A stretch of DNA of 64,000 nucleotides, from contig CANRCB010000010.1 of assembly GCA_947629015.1 (NCBI GenBank), forward strand, positions 1 to 64,000. The letters run 5' to 3'. The stretch is from an uncultured Gemmiger sp. GTDB taxonomy: Bacteria > Bacillota > Clostridia > Oscillospirales > Ruminococcaceae. Below, piece after piece: positions 1-9,500 of this stretch; the first letter of the stretch is position 1; each line of letters begins with the position of its first letter. Both the position numbers and the translations under genes were made by a program. Below the pieces are notes generated by a model that worked only from the letters and a program-made list of their open reading frames with translations, made no database searches and was not told the origin of the DNA.

Positions 1-210
1 GATTTACCGATGACACAGGAAATCGAAAGTGAGGTGCAGACCATGTGTAACGTAAGTCAAGGTGTTTTGGAAAAAGGCGAAGAAAAAGCCACGCTTAAAT
101 TGATTCGCAATCTTATGGAAAGTATGGGGCAAACTGTAGAGCAAGCTATGGCTGTGCTTCGTATCCCTGCTGATGAACAAGAAAGGTATAAAGAATTGTT
201 GAGAAGCTGA
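1..210 (+). CDS. C-terminal end of an Rpn/PD-(D/E)XK family transposase-like protein (cut by window edge)
   Basis: The reading frame is open from base 1, so the 5' part lies outside the window. The visible tail has the pattern MCNVSQGVLEKGEEKA followed by a helical LIRNLMESMG segment and ends in ELLRS. This resembles the end of the Rpn (recombination-promoting nuclease) family, which usually closes with a short EKG-rich helix after the nuclease domain. The catalytic residues are outside the window, so activity cannot be judged. An ATG at 10 exists, but it has no ribosome binding site and is probably internal. Confidence 0.6.
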   Translation, partial: DLPMTQEIESEVQTMCNVSQGVLEKGEEKATLKLIRNLMESMGQTVEQAMAVLRIPADEQERYKELLRS

Positions 211-226
211 CATACCCATAAGCCGG

Positions 227-265
227 CCGGGAATTGGTAATGTACAATTCCCGGTCTTTTGTTTT
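227..265. terminator. Rho-independent terminator between convergent genes
   Basis: A perfect 10-bp stem (CCGGGAATTG / CAATTCCCGG, 227-236 and 245-254) is followed by TCTTTTGTTTT. It ends the Rpn-like gene on the plus strand and lies just beyond the stop of the minus-strand peptidase remnant. Confidence 0.85.
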
Positions 266-1434
266 AATTCAGATAGGGCAATGGGTCCACAAAAGCACCT
301 TCTTTGATGACGCCGATGTGCAGGTGGTTGCCGGTGGAATCGCCGGTGGAGCCGACTTTGGCAATGGTGTCATACTTGGAAACGACGTCCCCGGCCGAGA
401 CCAGCAGCTGCGAGCAGTGGGCATACAGGGTGAAAAGCCCGCCGCCGTGGTCGATGACCACATAGTTGCCATAGCTGTCGCCCGATGTGGCGGTTACTAC
501 TGTGCCGCCCGGCCAGGCCAACATCCGCTCTGTGCCCAAACGGGGATGAGATGTGGGTGCGCCAGTTGGAATCATTGAACGGATTGCCGAACTCGCCGCT
601 GACAACGCCGGTCGAGGGATGGGCCTACAGGTAGGCGTCAAGCTCATCCAGAATGGATACCCCTTCCCGCCCCTTGAGGTCATACAGATACAGGGTCAGG
701 TTGGCGGCATAGTCGCTGGCCTGGCTTTTTTCGCCCTCGGTCAGATTCCATACCGTATCGCCAAAATAGTCTTTGCCCGCATAAGCCACCGTGTAGACGG
801 TAAAGGTCTGTTGACTTTCAACCTCGATGGTGGTGCCGTCCTCGGCCGGTACTTCCTCTGTTACGGTCCTTGTCTCGGTGGAGGTGGTGTAGCTGTAATA
901 GCTGCCTTGATGGTCCTTGACCTGCTTTTCCAAATCATCGATGCTGATCTGCGTGTAGTCGGCGGCGCCGGTGTGGGCGCAGTACATGGAAAGAATAGAG
1001 AGCGTATCGAAAGTCACATCGCCGGCGACGAGGTCGGTCACGTCGGAATAGGTCTGTGAGGCACGGACGGTCTCAATGGCGGTCAGGGTGTCCTCGTAAT
1101 CCTGCTGCAGCACGGCGCCGATGCGGTCCTTGATGACTATGGCGTTCTCTGCTACAGCGGCATCATTGTTGAGGATGAAGCTGTCAGGGCTGTCAGGTGA
1201 ATCCATTACACCGTTGAAGATGACCGTTGGGAGCAGGAGCAGCATGAGGATCGGCAGGCAGAGCACCGCGACGGCAAAGAAGACCATCTCATGGTGGTAT
1301 TCCTTGACCGCCTGTGCCCCTGCTCCTTGGACGCCGCCGCTGGCCCCGGCCGCTGCGATCTTGCCGAGCCTCCCGGCATTCCGGGCGGCTGTGGCAAGCT
1401 GGTCGAGCGGTTCCTGGTTTTGCTGGTCGGCCAT
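264..1434 (-). pseudogene. Broken M23 peptidase-type protein of a conjugative element
   Basis: Reading leftwards from the ATG at 1434, the first about 260 codons are intact. They encode a charged start (MADQQNQEPLDQLA), one membrane segment near residues 50-70 (FFAVAVLCLPILMLLLLP) and an extracellular part. The frame then stops near 625. Downstream, in another frame, lies the end of an M23 (LytM-type) domain with the motifs YGNYVVIDHGGG, YAHCSQLL and GNHLHIGV, where HLH is part of the metal site. The first M23 zinc-binding stretch is missing, so there is at least one frameshift plus an internal deletion. Intact relatives are cell-wall hydrolases in Clostridia conjugative elements, where they open the wall for DNA transfer. 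This copy should be inactive. Its start overlaps the upstream remnant closely, as in the intact operon. Confidence 0.75.
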
Positions 1435-1437
1435 GCG

Positions 1438-2270
1438 CTACCGCCTCCTGTTGGAGGCTTTCGGCAGCACAGCCAACCTTGTGCTCTTCATATTGATAGC
1501 GTCCGGTCTCTTCGTCCCTGACCGTGGGCCTTTTCTCGATAGCGGCCGTCGCATAGACCTTGTACCACTTTTCACCGTCAAGGGATTGCTGTACGGTGTA
1601 GTGGCCGGTCGGTTTCTCAAACTGTTTTGCGTTGTACATGGCGAAGGCGATATTGCCCCGGCCGGGAATGATTTCCTTGCCGGTGATCTTGCCGCCGCCG
1701 ATCTCGACGTCGGTGGTCGGATTACCCATGGCGCCGGTCGCAACACGCTGCAGAGCGGCCTGCTGGATGCTTGGGGATGTGGGGACACTGGGCTGATCTT
1801 CTCCCGCTGACGATACCGGCTGCCCAGCCGCCCGAACTTGTGCCTGCCAGTGCTGCGGTGGTATCGCCGGTGACTTTACGGCCGACGGCGCCGGCCAGAC
1901 CGCCGGACATCCCGCCGGGGGAGGCTTTGGAAGTGCCGGCCGGACCGGCTGCGTTCCTGCCGCCAAACAGCGTCCCAGTGACGAAGGCTTTGCCGATCTG
2001 CAGCCCGCGCATAGCCATTAGTGCCTCGGTAAGCATGGAACCCGGAGGCCGGCCGGCGCCAAGGCCAAGCGAATGCAGGATGTTGTCGAGCTTCGTACGT
2101 ATCTTGAGGAAGGCAATGGCGCACAGGAGCCAAAGGAAGAGGTTGCCGGAAACGGCATCCCGCCCCTGCGCGTCCACAGCGGCCTGCACATCCGCCTCGG
2201 TCACGGCCGAGGCTGGCAGAGCGCAGAGCAGGAACAGGAGCAGCGAGAATATTTTGAGAGTTCTTTTCAT
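1438..2270 (-). pseudogene. Frameshifted membrane protein of a conjugative element
   Basis: The N-terminal half is open from the ATG at 2270: a signal-like start (MKRTLKIFSLLLFLLCALPASA), then TEADVQAAVDAQGRDAVSGN and a second membrane segment, as in membrane proteins of Tn1549/CTn-like conjugative elements. From about 1790 the family-like sequence continues in a different frame, with the motifs VEIGGGKITGKEI, AFAMYNAKQF and DGEKWYKVYATAAIEK. The last codons (LPKASNRRR) need another frame change. At least two frameshifts therefore break it. Family assignment is from memory of the motif order. Together with the M23 remnant it marks a decayed conjugative element. Confidence 0.7.
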
Positions 2271-2282
2271 AACACCGTCCTT

Positions 2283-2402
2283 TCAAAAACTCAAGGGGTT
2301 GGCGAGGAATTTGCCACCCATGTCGGTAAAGAGCTTCCGGCACCAGGCGTTCATCCAGCGGCGGGCGGTGCCGGCGGCACCCACCGTGTTCCGATGTTTT
2401 AT
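2283..2402 (-). pseudogene. Possible 39-residue gene with ATA where a start codon is expected
   Basis: A short frame ending in WCRKLFTDMGGKFLANPLSF sits just upstream of the conjugative membrane protein, 12 bases before its ATG. A good ribosome binding site (GGGAGGTGA) precedes it, but the codon at the expected distance is ATA (2402-2400). The only in-frame ATG lies well inside. It looks like a small gene of the same element whose start codon was lost. Function unknown, and the evidence is modest. Confidence 0.35.
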
Positions 2403-2405
2403 GTT

Positions 2406-2757
2406 CTCACCTCCCTTCACTCTTCGAAGAAAGGGCAAAAAACAAGAGGGAAGGATCCGCAGTGGGCCGCCCTCTTACGCTCATTTCAATTTTGAGCAAT
2501 ACCAGTATGGCACATATAAATTGAAGAAAAAAGTACAAAAGCTCCGCAATTTCACTGATTTTATATTTCCGACCCTGTCCAGCTTGTTATCAGACCTTTA
2601 AAACAATGCACTGCCGAGTTAAACCGAATAGAGCAAGTAAGGTATCTAATATTTCTCATTTTCGATGAATAATAGACTAAATAGGTATAATAGTAGATTT
2701 ATTAAACCCTCAAAAGCAAATTGACAAACTGATACGCTTTTGCTGAGGTGATTGACA
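2406..2757. other. AT-rich intergenic stretch
   Basis: No convincing gene is seen. GC content falls sharply from the conjugative remnant to this stretch and stays lower until about 6.4 kb, which suggests a separate origin. A TATAAT at 2686-2691 could belong to the promoter of the following XRE gene, but a good -35 box is lacking. A TTGACA at 2720-2725 is too close to the start codon to be convincing. Confidence 0.4.
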
Positions 2758-3087
2758 ATGGCTGACTTGGATATCGAAATTGGAAAGCGGATCCGACAAA
2801 AGCGACGTGAGATGAAGTTGACACAAGAAAAGTTAGCGGAGATGGTCAACATAAATGCACAATATTTGAGTAGAGTGGAACGTGGTGTTGCGCGTCCTTC
2901 TTTGGAATTGCTTTATGCATTTGCCGAAACATTGAACTGCTCGGTGTATGTATTTTTGCCCGCAGCTGTAGAACGCAGCTGCAACTTCCTTTCGGAAGAA
3001 TTGACTTACAGAATGGAAAATTGTAGCGACACACAGCGAAAATTTATTTCAGATTTCTTGGAGTGGTATCTTACGCGCTCTGATTGA
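2758..3087 (+). CDS. XRE-family helix-turn-helix regulator
   Basis: The 109-residue protein is almost entirely a Cro/C1-type DNA-binding domain: IGKRIRQKRREMKLTQEKLA, then VNINAQYLSRVERG (recognition helix) and PSLELLYAFAETL, at roughly residues 6-65. The C-terminal 40 residues have no recognised domain. The ATG at 2758 is chosen because GCTGAGGTG (2742-2750) lies at good distance; a TTG at 2752 is too close to it. It precedes a sigma factor gene on the same strand by 39 bases and may control that locus. Confidence 0.85.
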   Translation: MADLDIEIGKRIRQKRREMKLTQEKLAEMVNINAQYLSRVERGVARPSLELLYAFAETLNCSVYVFLPAAVERSCNFLSEELTYRMENCSDTQRKFISDFLEWYLTRSD

Positions 3088-3126
3088 GTGGAATCAGGCA
3101 AAGCATGACAGTCGGGACGTGATGAA

Positions 3127-3681
3127 ATGCTGGTATTTTATTTGTCGCTCGCGGAAAATGCTGAGCAGCGGGCACAAATCGAACGGTTATACAATGATTA
3201 TAAAGGCCTTATCTTTTATACTGCGGTTAAGGTGACACATGACCATTATTTGGCAGAAGATGTTGTACATGAAACTTTTTTACATTTGATTCGGATAATA
3301 GATGACATTCGGTTTGACAATGAATCCGAATTGCGAAGATTCATCCGCCTGATTGCTCACAGTCAGGCGGTAGACTATATCCGGCACCTTACCAAGATGG
3401 AGGTTTCAGATCCAGAAGACCTGCGTCATCTGCAAGCATCTAAAGAACCGGAGCCTGCCGAACTGGCGATAGACAGGATATCATTTGAAAAAATAGTAGG
3501 CAAGGTGGACACGTTGGACACGATCTACCGTGTTCCGCTGGAATTAAAAATTTTAGGCTACAAGATCACGCAAATCGCAAGAATCATGGAAATACCGGAG
3601 TCGACTGTTAAAGTCAGACTTTTCCGGGCGAGAAAATTGCTGTTGGAAATGCTGGAGGAAGCCCCTGATGCAGAACGATAA
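3127..3681 (+). CDS. RNA polymerase sigma-70 family factor (ECF-like), copy 1
   Basis: The 184-residue protein has a sigma region 2 (YNDYKGLIFYTAVKV, AEDVVHETFLHLIRII, FIRLIAHSQAVDYIR, about residues 20-90) and a region 4 helix-turn-helix (LGYKITQIARIMEIPESTVKVRLFRARKLLLE, about 135-170). Such factors redirect RNA polymerase to a small regulon, often in response to envelope or antibiotic stress. It overlaps the next gene by 14 bases, so the two are translated together. It is clearly related to the sigma-like gene at 5019-5561, pointing to duplication. The start at 3127 has only a weak ribosome binding site. Confidence 0.88.
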   Translation: MLVFYLSLAENAEQRAQIERLYNDYKGLIFYTAVKVTHDHYLAEDVVHETFLHLIRIIDDIRFDNESELRRFIRLIAHSQAVDYIRHLTKMEVSDPEDLRHLQASKEPEPAELAIDRISFEKIVGKVDTLDTIYRVPLELKILGYKITQIARIMEIPESTVKVRLFRARKLLLEMLEEAPDAER

Positions 3682-4384
3682 TGTGATCCGTGTGAAACCG
3701 GATACTTTGATTGCCATGGCTGTAATGGAAGCGGAAGCGCTGGATATGAACCGGTTGCCAAGCCTGCAGCAAATGAATAAAGAATTCGATCCATCCGAGG
3801 CTTTCTGCAAACGGATGGAAAAACTGATGACAAAGACTAACGCCAAAGAAAAGCTCAAAGAAGGGATGAAAAAGGCCAAAAAGTACACGTTGGCCTTTAC
3901 AGTACTTTGCACACTGTTTTTTGGGGCTTTGCTGCCTGCGCATGCTGTGCAGGCCTCCATTGTGCAAACTGTTACGGAATGGTATGACGGTTTTACTGGA
4001 TGGCTTTATGCCGGCAGCCGCTCCGTTACCGAAGCAGTGCCGCAAAACATCTTACTTGCGTGTATTCCGGATGGATTTGCACTGGCCGAGACGCCTTATA
4101 TAAGCGAAGCGGAATACGCCGCGTCCTATATAAGCAGCACGGGAAAGCGCCTTTGTGTGAGAGCGTTGCGCCTTGAGTCGGAGCAATTTGATACGCTGGA
4201 CAATGAACAGATGGATTTTTATCCTGTAATGCTGGGCAATACCACGGCGACCTTGGGGATCGTGCGTGGCGGCGATAATATGCTGCTCTTCTGGCAAAAG
4301 AACGGTTTGTTGTTTAAGGTGTACGGCACTGCGGGGGCGGAGGATATTCTTCGAGTTGGCGGAAATATCAACGCCAATTTGTGA
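3668..4384 (+). CDS. DUF4367-type membrane protein, probable sigma partner
   Basis: The 238-residue protein has a soluble N-terminus (about 75 residues, KEKLKEGMKKAKK), one membrane segment (YTLAFTVLCTLFFGALLPAHA, about 77-97) and an extracellular C-terminal domain with DMNEQ-like and GNTTATLGIVRGGDNMLLFWQKNGLLFKVYG stretches typical of DUF4367 (short motif: NMLLFWQKNGLLFKV). DUF4367 proteins commonly sit directly after ECF-like sigma genes in Firmicutes. A role as anti-sigma or sensor is inferred from this and from the 14-base overlap with the sigma gene; it is not shown here. Confidence 0.75.
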   Translation: MQNDNVIRVKPDTLIAMAVMEAEALDMNRLPSLQQMNKEFDPSEAFCKRMEKLMTKTNAKEKLKEGMKKAKKYTLAFTVLCTLFFGALLPAHAVQASIVQTVTEWYDGFTGWLYAGSRSVTEAVPQNILLACIPDGFALAETPYISEAEYAASYISSTGKRLCVRALRLESEQFDTLDNEQMDFYPVMLGNTTATLGIVRGGDNMLLFWQKNGLLFKVYGTAGAEDILRVGGNINANL

Positions 4385-4453
4385 AACCCTTGCGCTGCTC
4401 TGTGCGAATATATGATAAGGCTCTCGCTTATTTTAAAAAGAGGTGAAAAGTAT

Positions 4454-4858
4454 ATGAAAAAGGTCACCGCCGGATTGCTCTTTTTTGTCTTGGCCGCTCT
4501 TATCACAACAACAGCTCTGGCCGCGCCGCCCCAGACGGTGCAGCCCATGTGGAAAAATGTAATCAGCGTGACACCGACGATCTATGCATCAACAGACGAA
4601 TATGCCTGTGAGATATATGCCATTGAAGGCACGAGCCGGATCGCTTGTACGCTCACACTGTATGAAGAGAAATCTCCAGGTAGCGATGTTTTTATATACA
4701 AATCCAGCCTGACAGACACCTACAACGGTAGCCAACATATTTTCCGGAAATCCTGCGCAATAGAGGAAGGGCTCCGCTATAAAATCGTAGTCAGTGCCTC
4801 GGTTACCTGCAACGGGTACGCAGAGCCCATTTCTTTGTCCTGGATCAAACAGTGTTAA
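4454..4858 (+). CDS. Small secreted protein of unknown function
   Basis: The 134-residue product starts with a classic signal peptide (KKVTAGLLFFVLAALITTT, cleavage likely after ALA) and a mature part of about 110 residues rich in beta-strand patterns (IACTLTLYEE, YKIVVSASVTC) with five cysteines. The ATG at 4454 follows AAAAGAGGTGAAAAG. It lies 69 bases behind the DUF4367 gene on the same strand, and a strong terminator follows, so it probably belongs to the sigma locus. No family recognised. Confidence 0.75.
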   Translation: MKKVTAGLLFFVLAALITTTALAAPPQTVQPMWKNVISVTPTIYASTDEYACEIYAIEGTSRIACTLTLYEEKSPGSDVFIYKSSLTDTYNGSQHIFRKSCAIEEGLRYKIVVSASVTCNGYAEPISLSWIKQC

Positions 4859-4895
4859 GGGGTTTGATCTGAAATGCAATGAGAGCCTGAAGCCC

Positions 4896-4947
4896 AAAGC
4901 TATGGCCGTTCCGCCCTTGCCCGGCGGAGCGGCCATGTTTGCTTTTT
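4896..4947 (+). terminator. Rho-independent terminator of the first sigma locus
   Basis: Long stem: AAAGC-ATGGCCG-CCGCC pairs with GGCGG-CGGCCAT-GCTTT, followed by a T run (GCTTTTTCTG). It separates the secreted-protein gene from the second sigma gene. Confidence 0.8.
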
Positions 4948-5018
4948 CTGCCGATCTTGAAACTTTCATTTATTTTTTTCGGATAACAAATGGTAGATGG
5001 GGAATAAAGGGGAATACA

Positions 5019-5561
5019 ATGCTGACACTGAATTTGGTGGCAGATTGCGACAATGAACGGGAAAACAAAATACATTACATTTACAACCGCTTCTCGGGCT
5101 TGATGTACCATGTCGCTTTTGAGGTCATTCAAAATAAAGACTTGGCAGAGGACGTGGTTCAAGATACATATATGCGCATTATAAAGGACATCGATAAGAT
5201 CCGTACAGATAATGAGGCTGAGCTGTCACAATTCATTCGACTGATCACATACAGCCAGGCGGTCGATTTTTTGAGAAAGTGGGATCGCCAAGGCTTTTCG
5301 CAGGTAGAACTTATGGAGGAACAGTGCTCCGACACTGACGTAAAATCCCTTGAGGAAATCATAATAACCCATGAAACTGTTGATAAAGTCGTCAGCGCAT
5401 TGACAAATATGCATGCAATGTATCGCGTGCCCTTAACGTTACAATATAAAGGATATTCAATGAATGAAATTGCCAAAGCTCTGGGGCTCTCAGTCGCTGC
5501 GGTCAAAACGCGCATACACCGTGCACGACAAATCTTGTTGACGATAGCAAAGGAAGAATAA
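5019..5561 (+). CDS. RNA polymerase sigma-70 family factor (ECF-like), copy 2
   Basis: The 180-residue protein aligns along its length with the sigma factor at 3127-3681: region 2 (YNRFSGLMYHVAFEV, AEDVVQDTYMRIIKDI, FIRLITYSQAVDFLRKW) and region 4 (YKGYSMNEIAKALGLSVAAV, TRIHRARQILL). The ATG at 5019 follows GGAATAAAGGGG. Frame extends further upstream, but through the terminator, so earlier starts are unlikely. Unlike copy 1, the partner gene that should follow is decayed. It may therefore work without its original antagonist or be losing its role. Confidence 0.85.
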   Translation: MLTLNLVADCDNERENKIHYIYNRFSGLMYHVAFEVIQNKDLAEDVVQDTYMRIIKDIDKIRTDNEAELSQFIRLITYSQAVDFLRKWDRQGFSQVELMEEQCSDTDVKSLEEIIITHETVDKVVSALTNMHAMYRVPLTLQYKGYSMNEIAKALGLSVAAVKTRIHRARQILLTIAKEE

Positions 5562-5758
5562 TTCAGAGCATAAAGAAAAGCTAAAAAGGCCGCCGAATCA
5601 AAATAATGATATAACAGCTGAAACTTTTATGGACAATATTACGGATAATATATCAGAAAAAGAGAGATTATCTGGCATTGAAAGAAGCCATACGAAACCA
5701 CCCATGCCAGGCAAAAACAACAAGGATTATATTGTACTCATAAAGGAAGGCGGATAAA
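5562..5758 (+). pseudogene. Decayed partner gene behind sigma copy 2
   Basis: One base off the end of the sigma gene, an open stretch reads NSEHKEKLKRPPNQNND, then AETFMDNITDNISEKERLSG, then KDYIVLIKEGG and a stop. There is no start codon with a ribosome binding site near its beginning. The charged KEKLK start is reminiscent of the cytoplasmic part of the DUF4367 protein after copy 1, so this may be the rest of a similar partner. From 5759 to 5880 a further fragment (TNVYHRSGFNILADRG) is open but also lacks a start. Both are best seen as relics. Confidence 0.4.
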
Positions 5759-5881
5759 TACAAATTCAACGAGCAGTCACATTGGGTTTAACAAATGTAT
5801 ATCATCGGTCTGGCTTTAACATTCTGGCAGATCGTGGTATAAATATTTTAATACTGCACTAAGCAGCGAAAGGAGTTCAAT

Positions 5882-6157
5882 ATGCAACCAGGAAATTACA
5901 CGATCGAGTATATGCCCCGGCCAAATATGCCGAGCGAGGTCGAAGAGGGTGTTGCCCAAACGTTGGACAAAATGGTAGGCGCATCCTATATGCCGGTGCT
6001 CTACATCGGTCAACAGGTCGTGGCAGGCATGAATTATATGCTCATCTGTAAGCAAACTCTTTCTGACAAGGATCAAACGGTTCACATCGTCAAGGTGGTT
6101 CTGTTCTGTTCTCTGCAAAATGAGTGGTCCATCAGTGAAATCAGTGAGATTGTCTAA
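5882..6157 (+). CDS. Small cystatin-like protein, 3' end probably replaced by IS200 DNA
   Basis: The 91-residue product carries IGQQVVAGMNYMLICKQTL at about residues 42-60. QVVAG-x-NY is the hallmark of cystatins (QxVxG loop) and of small bacterial proteins with a cystatin-like fold. A good ribosome binding site (GAAAGGAG) precedes the ATG at 5882. The last five codons lie in the 3' end of a truncated IS200 transposase gene on the other strand, so the natural C-terminus may be lost. In eukaryotes the motif inhibits cysteine proteases; in bacterial homologues the function is unclear. No signal peptide. Confidence 0.6.
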   Translation: MQPGNYTIEYMPRPNMPSEVEEGVAQTLDKMVGASYMPVLYIGQQVVAGMNYMLICKQTLSDKDQTVHIVKVVLFCSLQNEWSISEISEIV

Positions 6158-6359
6158 CCAGCATATGGATATGGTCCGGGCACGCTTCTGCCTGTATGAT
6201 TTCTACTTCCTTCTGCTCGCACAGTTGCCGCAGTATCTGGCCGATATCTTTTTTGATTTGCCCGTATATTACCATTCTGCGATATTTTGGGGCAAACACT
6301 ATATGATACTGGCATCTCCATGTGGTGTGTGACAAGCTCCCGATATCTTTTTCTTTCAT
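6141..6359 (-). pseudogene. IS200/IS605 transposase TnpA, N-terminal half only
   Basis: From the ATG at 6359 the protein reads SLSHTTWRCQYHIVFAPKYRR, a hallmark of the Y1 (HUH) transposase TnpA, continues through IGQILRQLCEQKEVEIIQAEACP and the metal-binding HUH motif DHIHMLV, then hits a stop three residues later. About half of the usual 150 residues, including the catalytic tyrosine, is missing. The matching left-end hairpin is at 6456-6472. The element cannot move by itself. Confidence 0.85.
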
Positions 6360-6455
6360 TGTGAAAAGACCTCCTGATATGATTTTGATGCAGTTGGCTG
6401 ACCGCATCTCTATTATACCTTGAGGTCTTTTCTTGTATCTAAAGATTTTTACCCT

Positions 6456-6472
6456 CACCGGCATAGCCGGTG
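6456..6472. repeat. IS200 left-end hairpin
   Basis: The imperfect palindrome CACCGGCATAGCCGGTG lies about 100 bases upstream of the truncated tnpA. An identical hairpin occurs at 38833-38849. Such subterminal hairpins are the recognition sites of TnpA in IS200/IS605 elements. Confidence 0.75.
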
Positions 6473-6504
6473 GTTCTTTTGCCGCTAAAGCTGGCAACGT
6501 GAAC

Positions 6505-6534
6505 GCCGCCCGGCGCCATTTGGCGCCGGGCGGC
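6505..6534. terminator. GC-rich hairpin behind the large surface protein gene
   Basis: A 13-bp stem (GCCGCCCGGCGCC / GGCGCCGGGCGGC) lies about 40 bases beyond the stop at 6572. A T run on the minus strand is poor (only TTTCG before it), so termination is likely but not certain. A near-identical stem sits at 31743-31774. Confidence 0.5.
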
Positions 6535-6571
6535 GAAATTGGTTTTGCGGGCTGTGCGGCCCGTTCAGGGG

Positions 6572-9500
6572 TCACTGCGCGTCGATGCGGCGGCGCAGGT
6601 CAAACTGATCCTCCTGGTGGGATTTGCGGTTGTGGGTGTAGTACAGCGCCACAGCCAGCGCCACCAGCATGATGAGCAGATGCAGGATGCAGCAGTCCTC
6701 GGCCAGGGGGCCGCCGGCCAGCGGGGTCTCGTCCTCCTCAATGGTCACGCCGCCCGCTTCCTGCGGGGTGCCGGCCAGCGGGGTTTCGTCCTCGGGGATG
6801 TCGGCTTCGGGGGCCGGCTGTGCCGGGGCGTCAGACCCGGCCGGGGTATCGGGCGCATCATCGGGCGTATCGGGCACAACGGGCGCCGCAGGCGTCGTGG
6901 GCCGGGTGGGCGTCGTGGGCGCCGTGGGGCCTGCCGGCGTGGTGGGCGCGGCGGGCACTACCGGCTCCGGCGTCGCTTCCGGCACAGGGGTGGCTGCCGG
7001 TGTATCCGTTGCCTCCGGCGCGGGGGTCGGGGCCGGTTCCGGTGTCGGTTCCGGCGCGGGGGTGGGTTCTGGCGTCGGCGCAGGCGCCGGGGTGGGTTCG
7101 GGCGTCGGCTCGGGGCTCGGCTCGGGCTCGACGACGGGCGCGGGGGCAATGGTCAGTACGGCGCCCTGCGTGGTAACGGTGTAGTTGGGGTTGGCGCCCA
7201 GGCGCACGGTGATGGCATAGTCGCCGGGCTCCTCGCCGGGGGCGCGCTCCAGCGTGTAGTTGAGCGTCTCGCCCGCGACCACGTTGCCGGTCACGGCGGT
7301 CAGGGCCGGGTCGGCCGCGCCGTAGGCTTTGGTCTTGGCGTCGGCGGTGACGGTGGCCGGGCGCGGGGTGATCTGATAGGTGCGCTCCACGCTGCCGGTA
7401 TAGCCGCCGCGGCCGGTGACGGTCACGGTGATGGTACCGGTGACGTTGGTGAAATCGTCGGTGGAGTAGGTGACGGTATAGTCGGTGCCGGCCTCAAGGG
7501 CGGTGCCGTCCGCCAGCGCCACGGCCGGGGCCCACTGGTGGGCCGCGCCGTCATACACATGGTCCGCCGGGTCATCGACCGTGATGCCGCCGTAAACGGG
7601 GGTGGCGGCGGGGTCGGTATCGGGGTCTTCCGGGTCGGGCAGGGCGGGCAGGGCGGGCAGGGCGTCAGGGTCATCGGGGTCGATGGTCTGGAGGTACACG
7701 CGCAGGGTGCCAAGCGTGGCGCTTGCCAGCGTGTAGTTTTCCTCCCGGGCATCGCCCCAATCCATGGTATACCCGTTTTCGCTGCTGCCGGGCTGCGTCT
7801 GGCTGCCGGTGGTCGTAAGGACCACCTCGGCCTTGTCGGCCTCCACGATGCCCGTAAGGGTGTATTCCCTGCTCGTGAGCTCTTTTCCGTCGTACAGCTT
7901 ACTGGCGCTGCCGGTGGCCACGCTGTAGGGCGCGGGGGTGATGGTCAGTGTCTGGGTGGCGGTCACCGTCACCGTTTTGCCGCTGACCGTCACGCTTGCG
8001 GTGATGCTGTATTCATAGGTGCCGGCATCGGTAAACTTCGGAAGTTCGGTATACTCCTTGCCGTCCACGGCGTAGGTGTATGTGACCTCAACGCCAAGCT
8101 GGTCTTTGATGGGCGTTTCTATCCAGTCCTTGCCGGACTGCTTTTTGGTCTGGCCAACGATCTCACCCTGCGGTTCCGCGATGGAATGGCCGCTGCCGTC
8201 ATAGGTGGCCGTTGCCTCTTCCGGCGGGGTCAGCTTGAGCCAGAAAGCGTCGATGGTGTGCGGGTGGCCGCTCAGGCTGACCGTATCGCCGCCATTGACG
8301 ACCTTATTGTTGGCTTTGTCCCACCAGGCGACGAACTCCATAACGGAGCCGTCTGCCGATTCATAGTTGGCCTTCGGTTCGACCGCGGTGGCCGTCACCG
8401 TATCGCCCTCGATATATTTATACGTGTCTACGTATTTTTTGCCGGCGACGCCGTCATCGGTGCCTTCTTCCAGGCCAGCCACTTCCAGCGTGGCCGTTGT
8501 GACGCCGCCCATGGAATACCCAAAGACGATCTCCTCTTCCCAGACCGCATAGAGGGTGGTATCCTTGCCGAACGTTTGTGTTGTGTCTACCTCATACTCT
8601 ACCGCTCCGCTTTTTTTAGTGGCCCAGCCCATCAGGCGGTAGGTGTTGCCTTTTTCGTCCGTCTTTGTAAAGCCGCTTCCCTCTGCCGACGGCATCGTGA
8701 AGGACGCCATGCCGGTGGCATCGGGCTCCTCTTTTACGTCATAGGCGGTGCCCATGCCGCCGTTCGGGTCATAGGTCACAACGACTTTGCCGTACTCTTT
8801 GCTGTTGAGGTGGGCGTAGAGGTTGTGTGCCGAAGGAATGGCTTCATACGTTCCATATTTTTTCTTGTAGTTTCTATCTTGGAACCCGTCCTGCACGGTG
8901 ACTTTTGCATCTTTAATCTCTTCGTACAGCAGCTTTGTGCTGTTTGTAGTGAATTCGTTATCGCTCACATCTACCGTTGCTGTAGCCATAAACTCGATAA
9001 CCGTACCGGCGTGGATGACGTTTTCCCCTTCCGGAGCGCTGATTTTAGACTCGTTTCCTTTAGCAGATATCACTTTAATGTTGCCCACCAACGGACTGGC
9101 GCTGACAAGGCCCAATTTACCTTTCCTGCTATAGTTGAGTTTAAGTTTCGCACCGTTTTCGTCGGCCTTTTTCCCGTAGATATCCTTCAGCACCAGGACG
9201 GTAAACCTGACCTGGATTTCCTCGCCGTTATGGTAGGCGCCTTCATGCTCCGGCGTGCTGACCTCTTCCATCGTGACATAGACGGGGTCGCCGTCGTCCG
9301 CAGCTTCCGGCGGGGTAATGGTCAGTTGGACTTTGTCGGTGATGGTATAGTTGGCATTCTCCGCCGCCGGCTCGCCGTTGATCGTCACCTCGGCGTCTTC
9401 CTTGTCGGCATAGCCACCGGGGGCAATGCCCTTGACGCTGGCGCTGTAGGCCAGCGTATCGGCGGACGGGATTTCGGGCTCGACGGTCACGGGGTAAATG

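Noticed and set aside
4391-4412. An earlier ATG at 4412 for the small secreted protein
   Set aside because: It lies before the AAAAGAGGTGAAAAG site and would add 14 residues ahead of a normal signal peptide. The ATG at 4454 is preferred.
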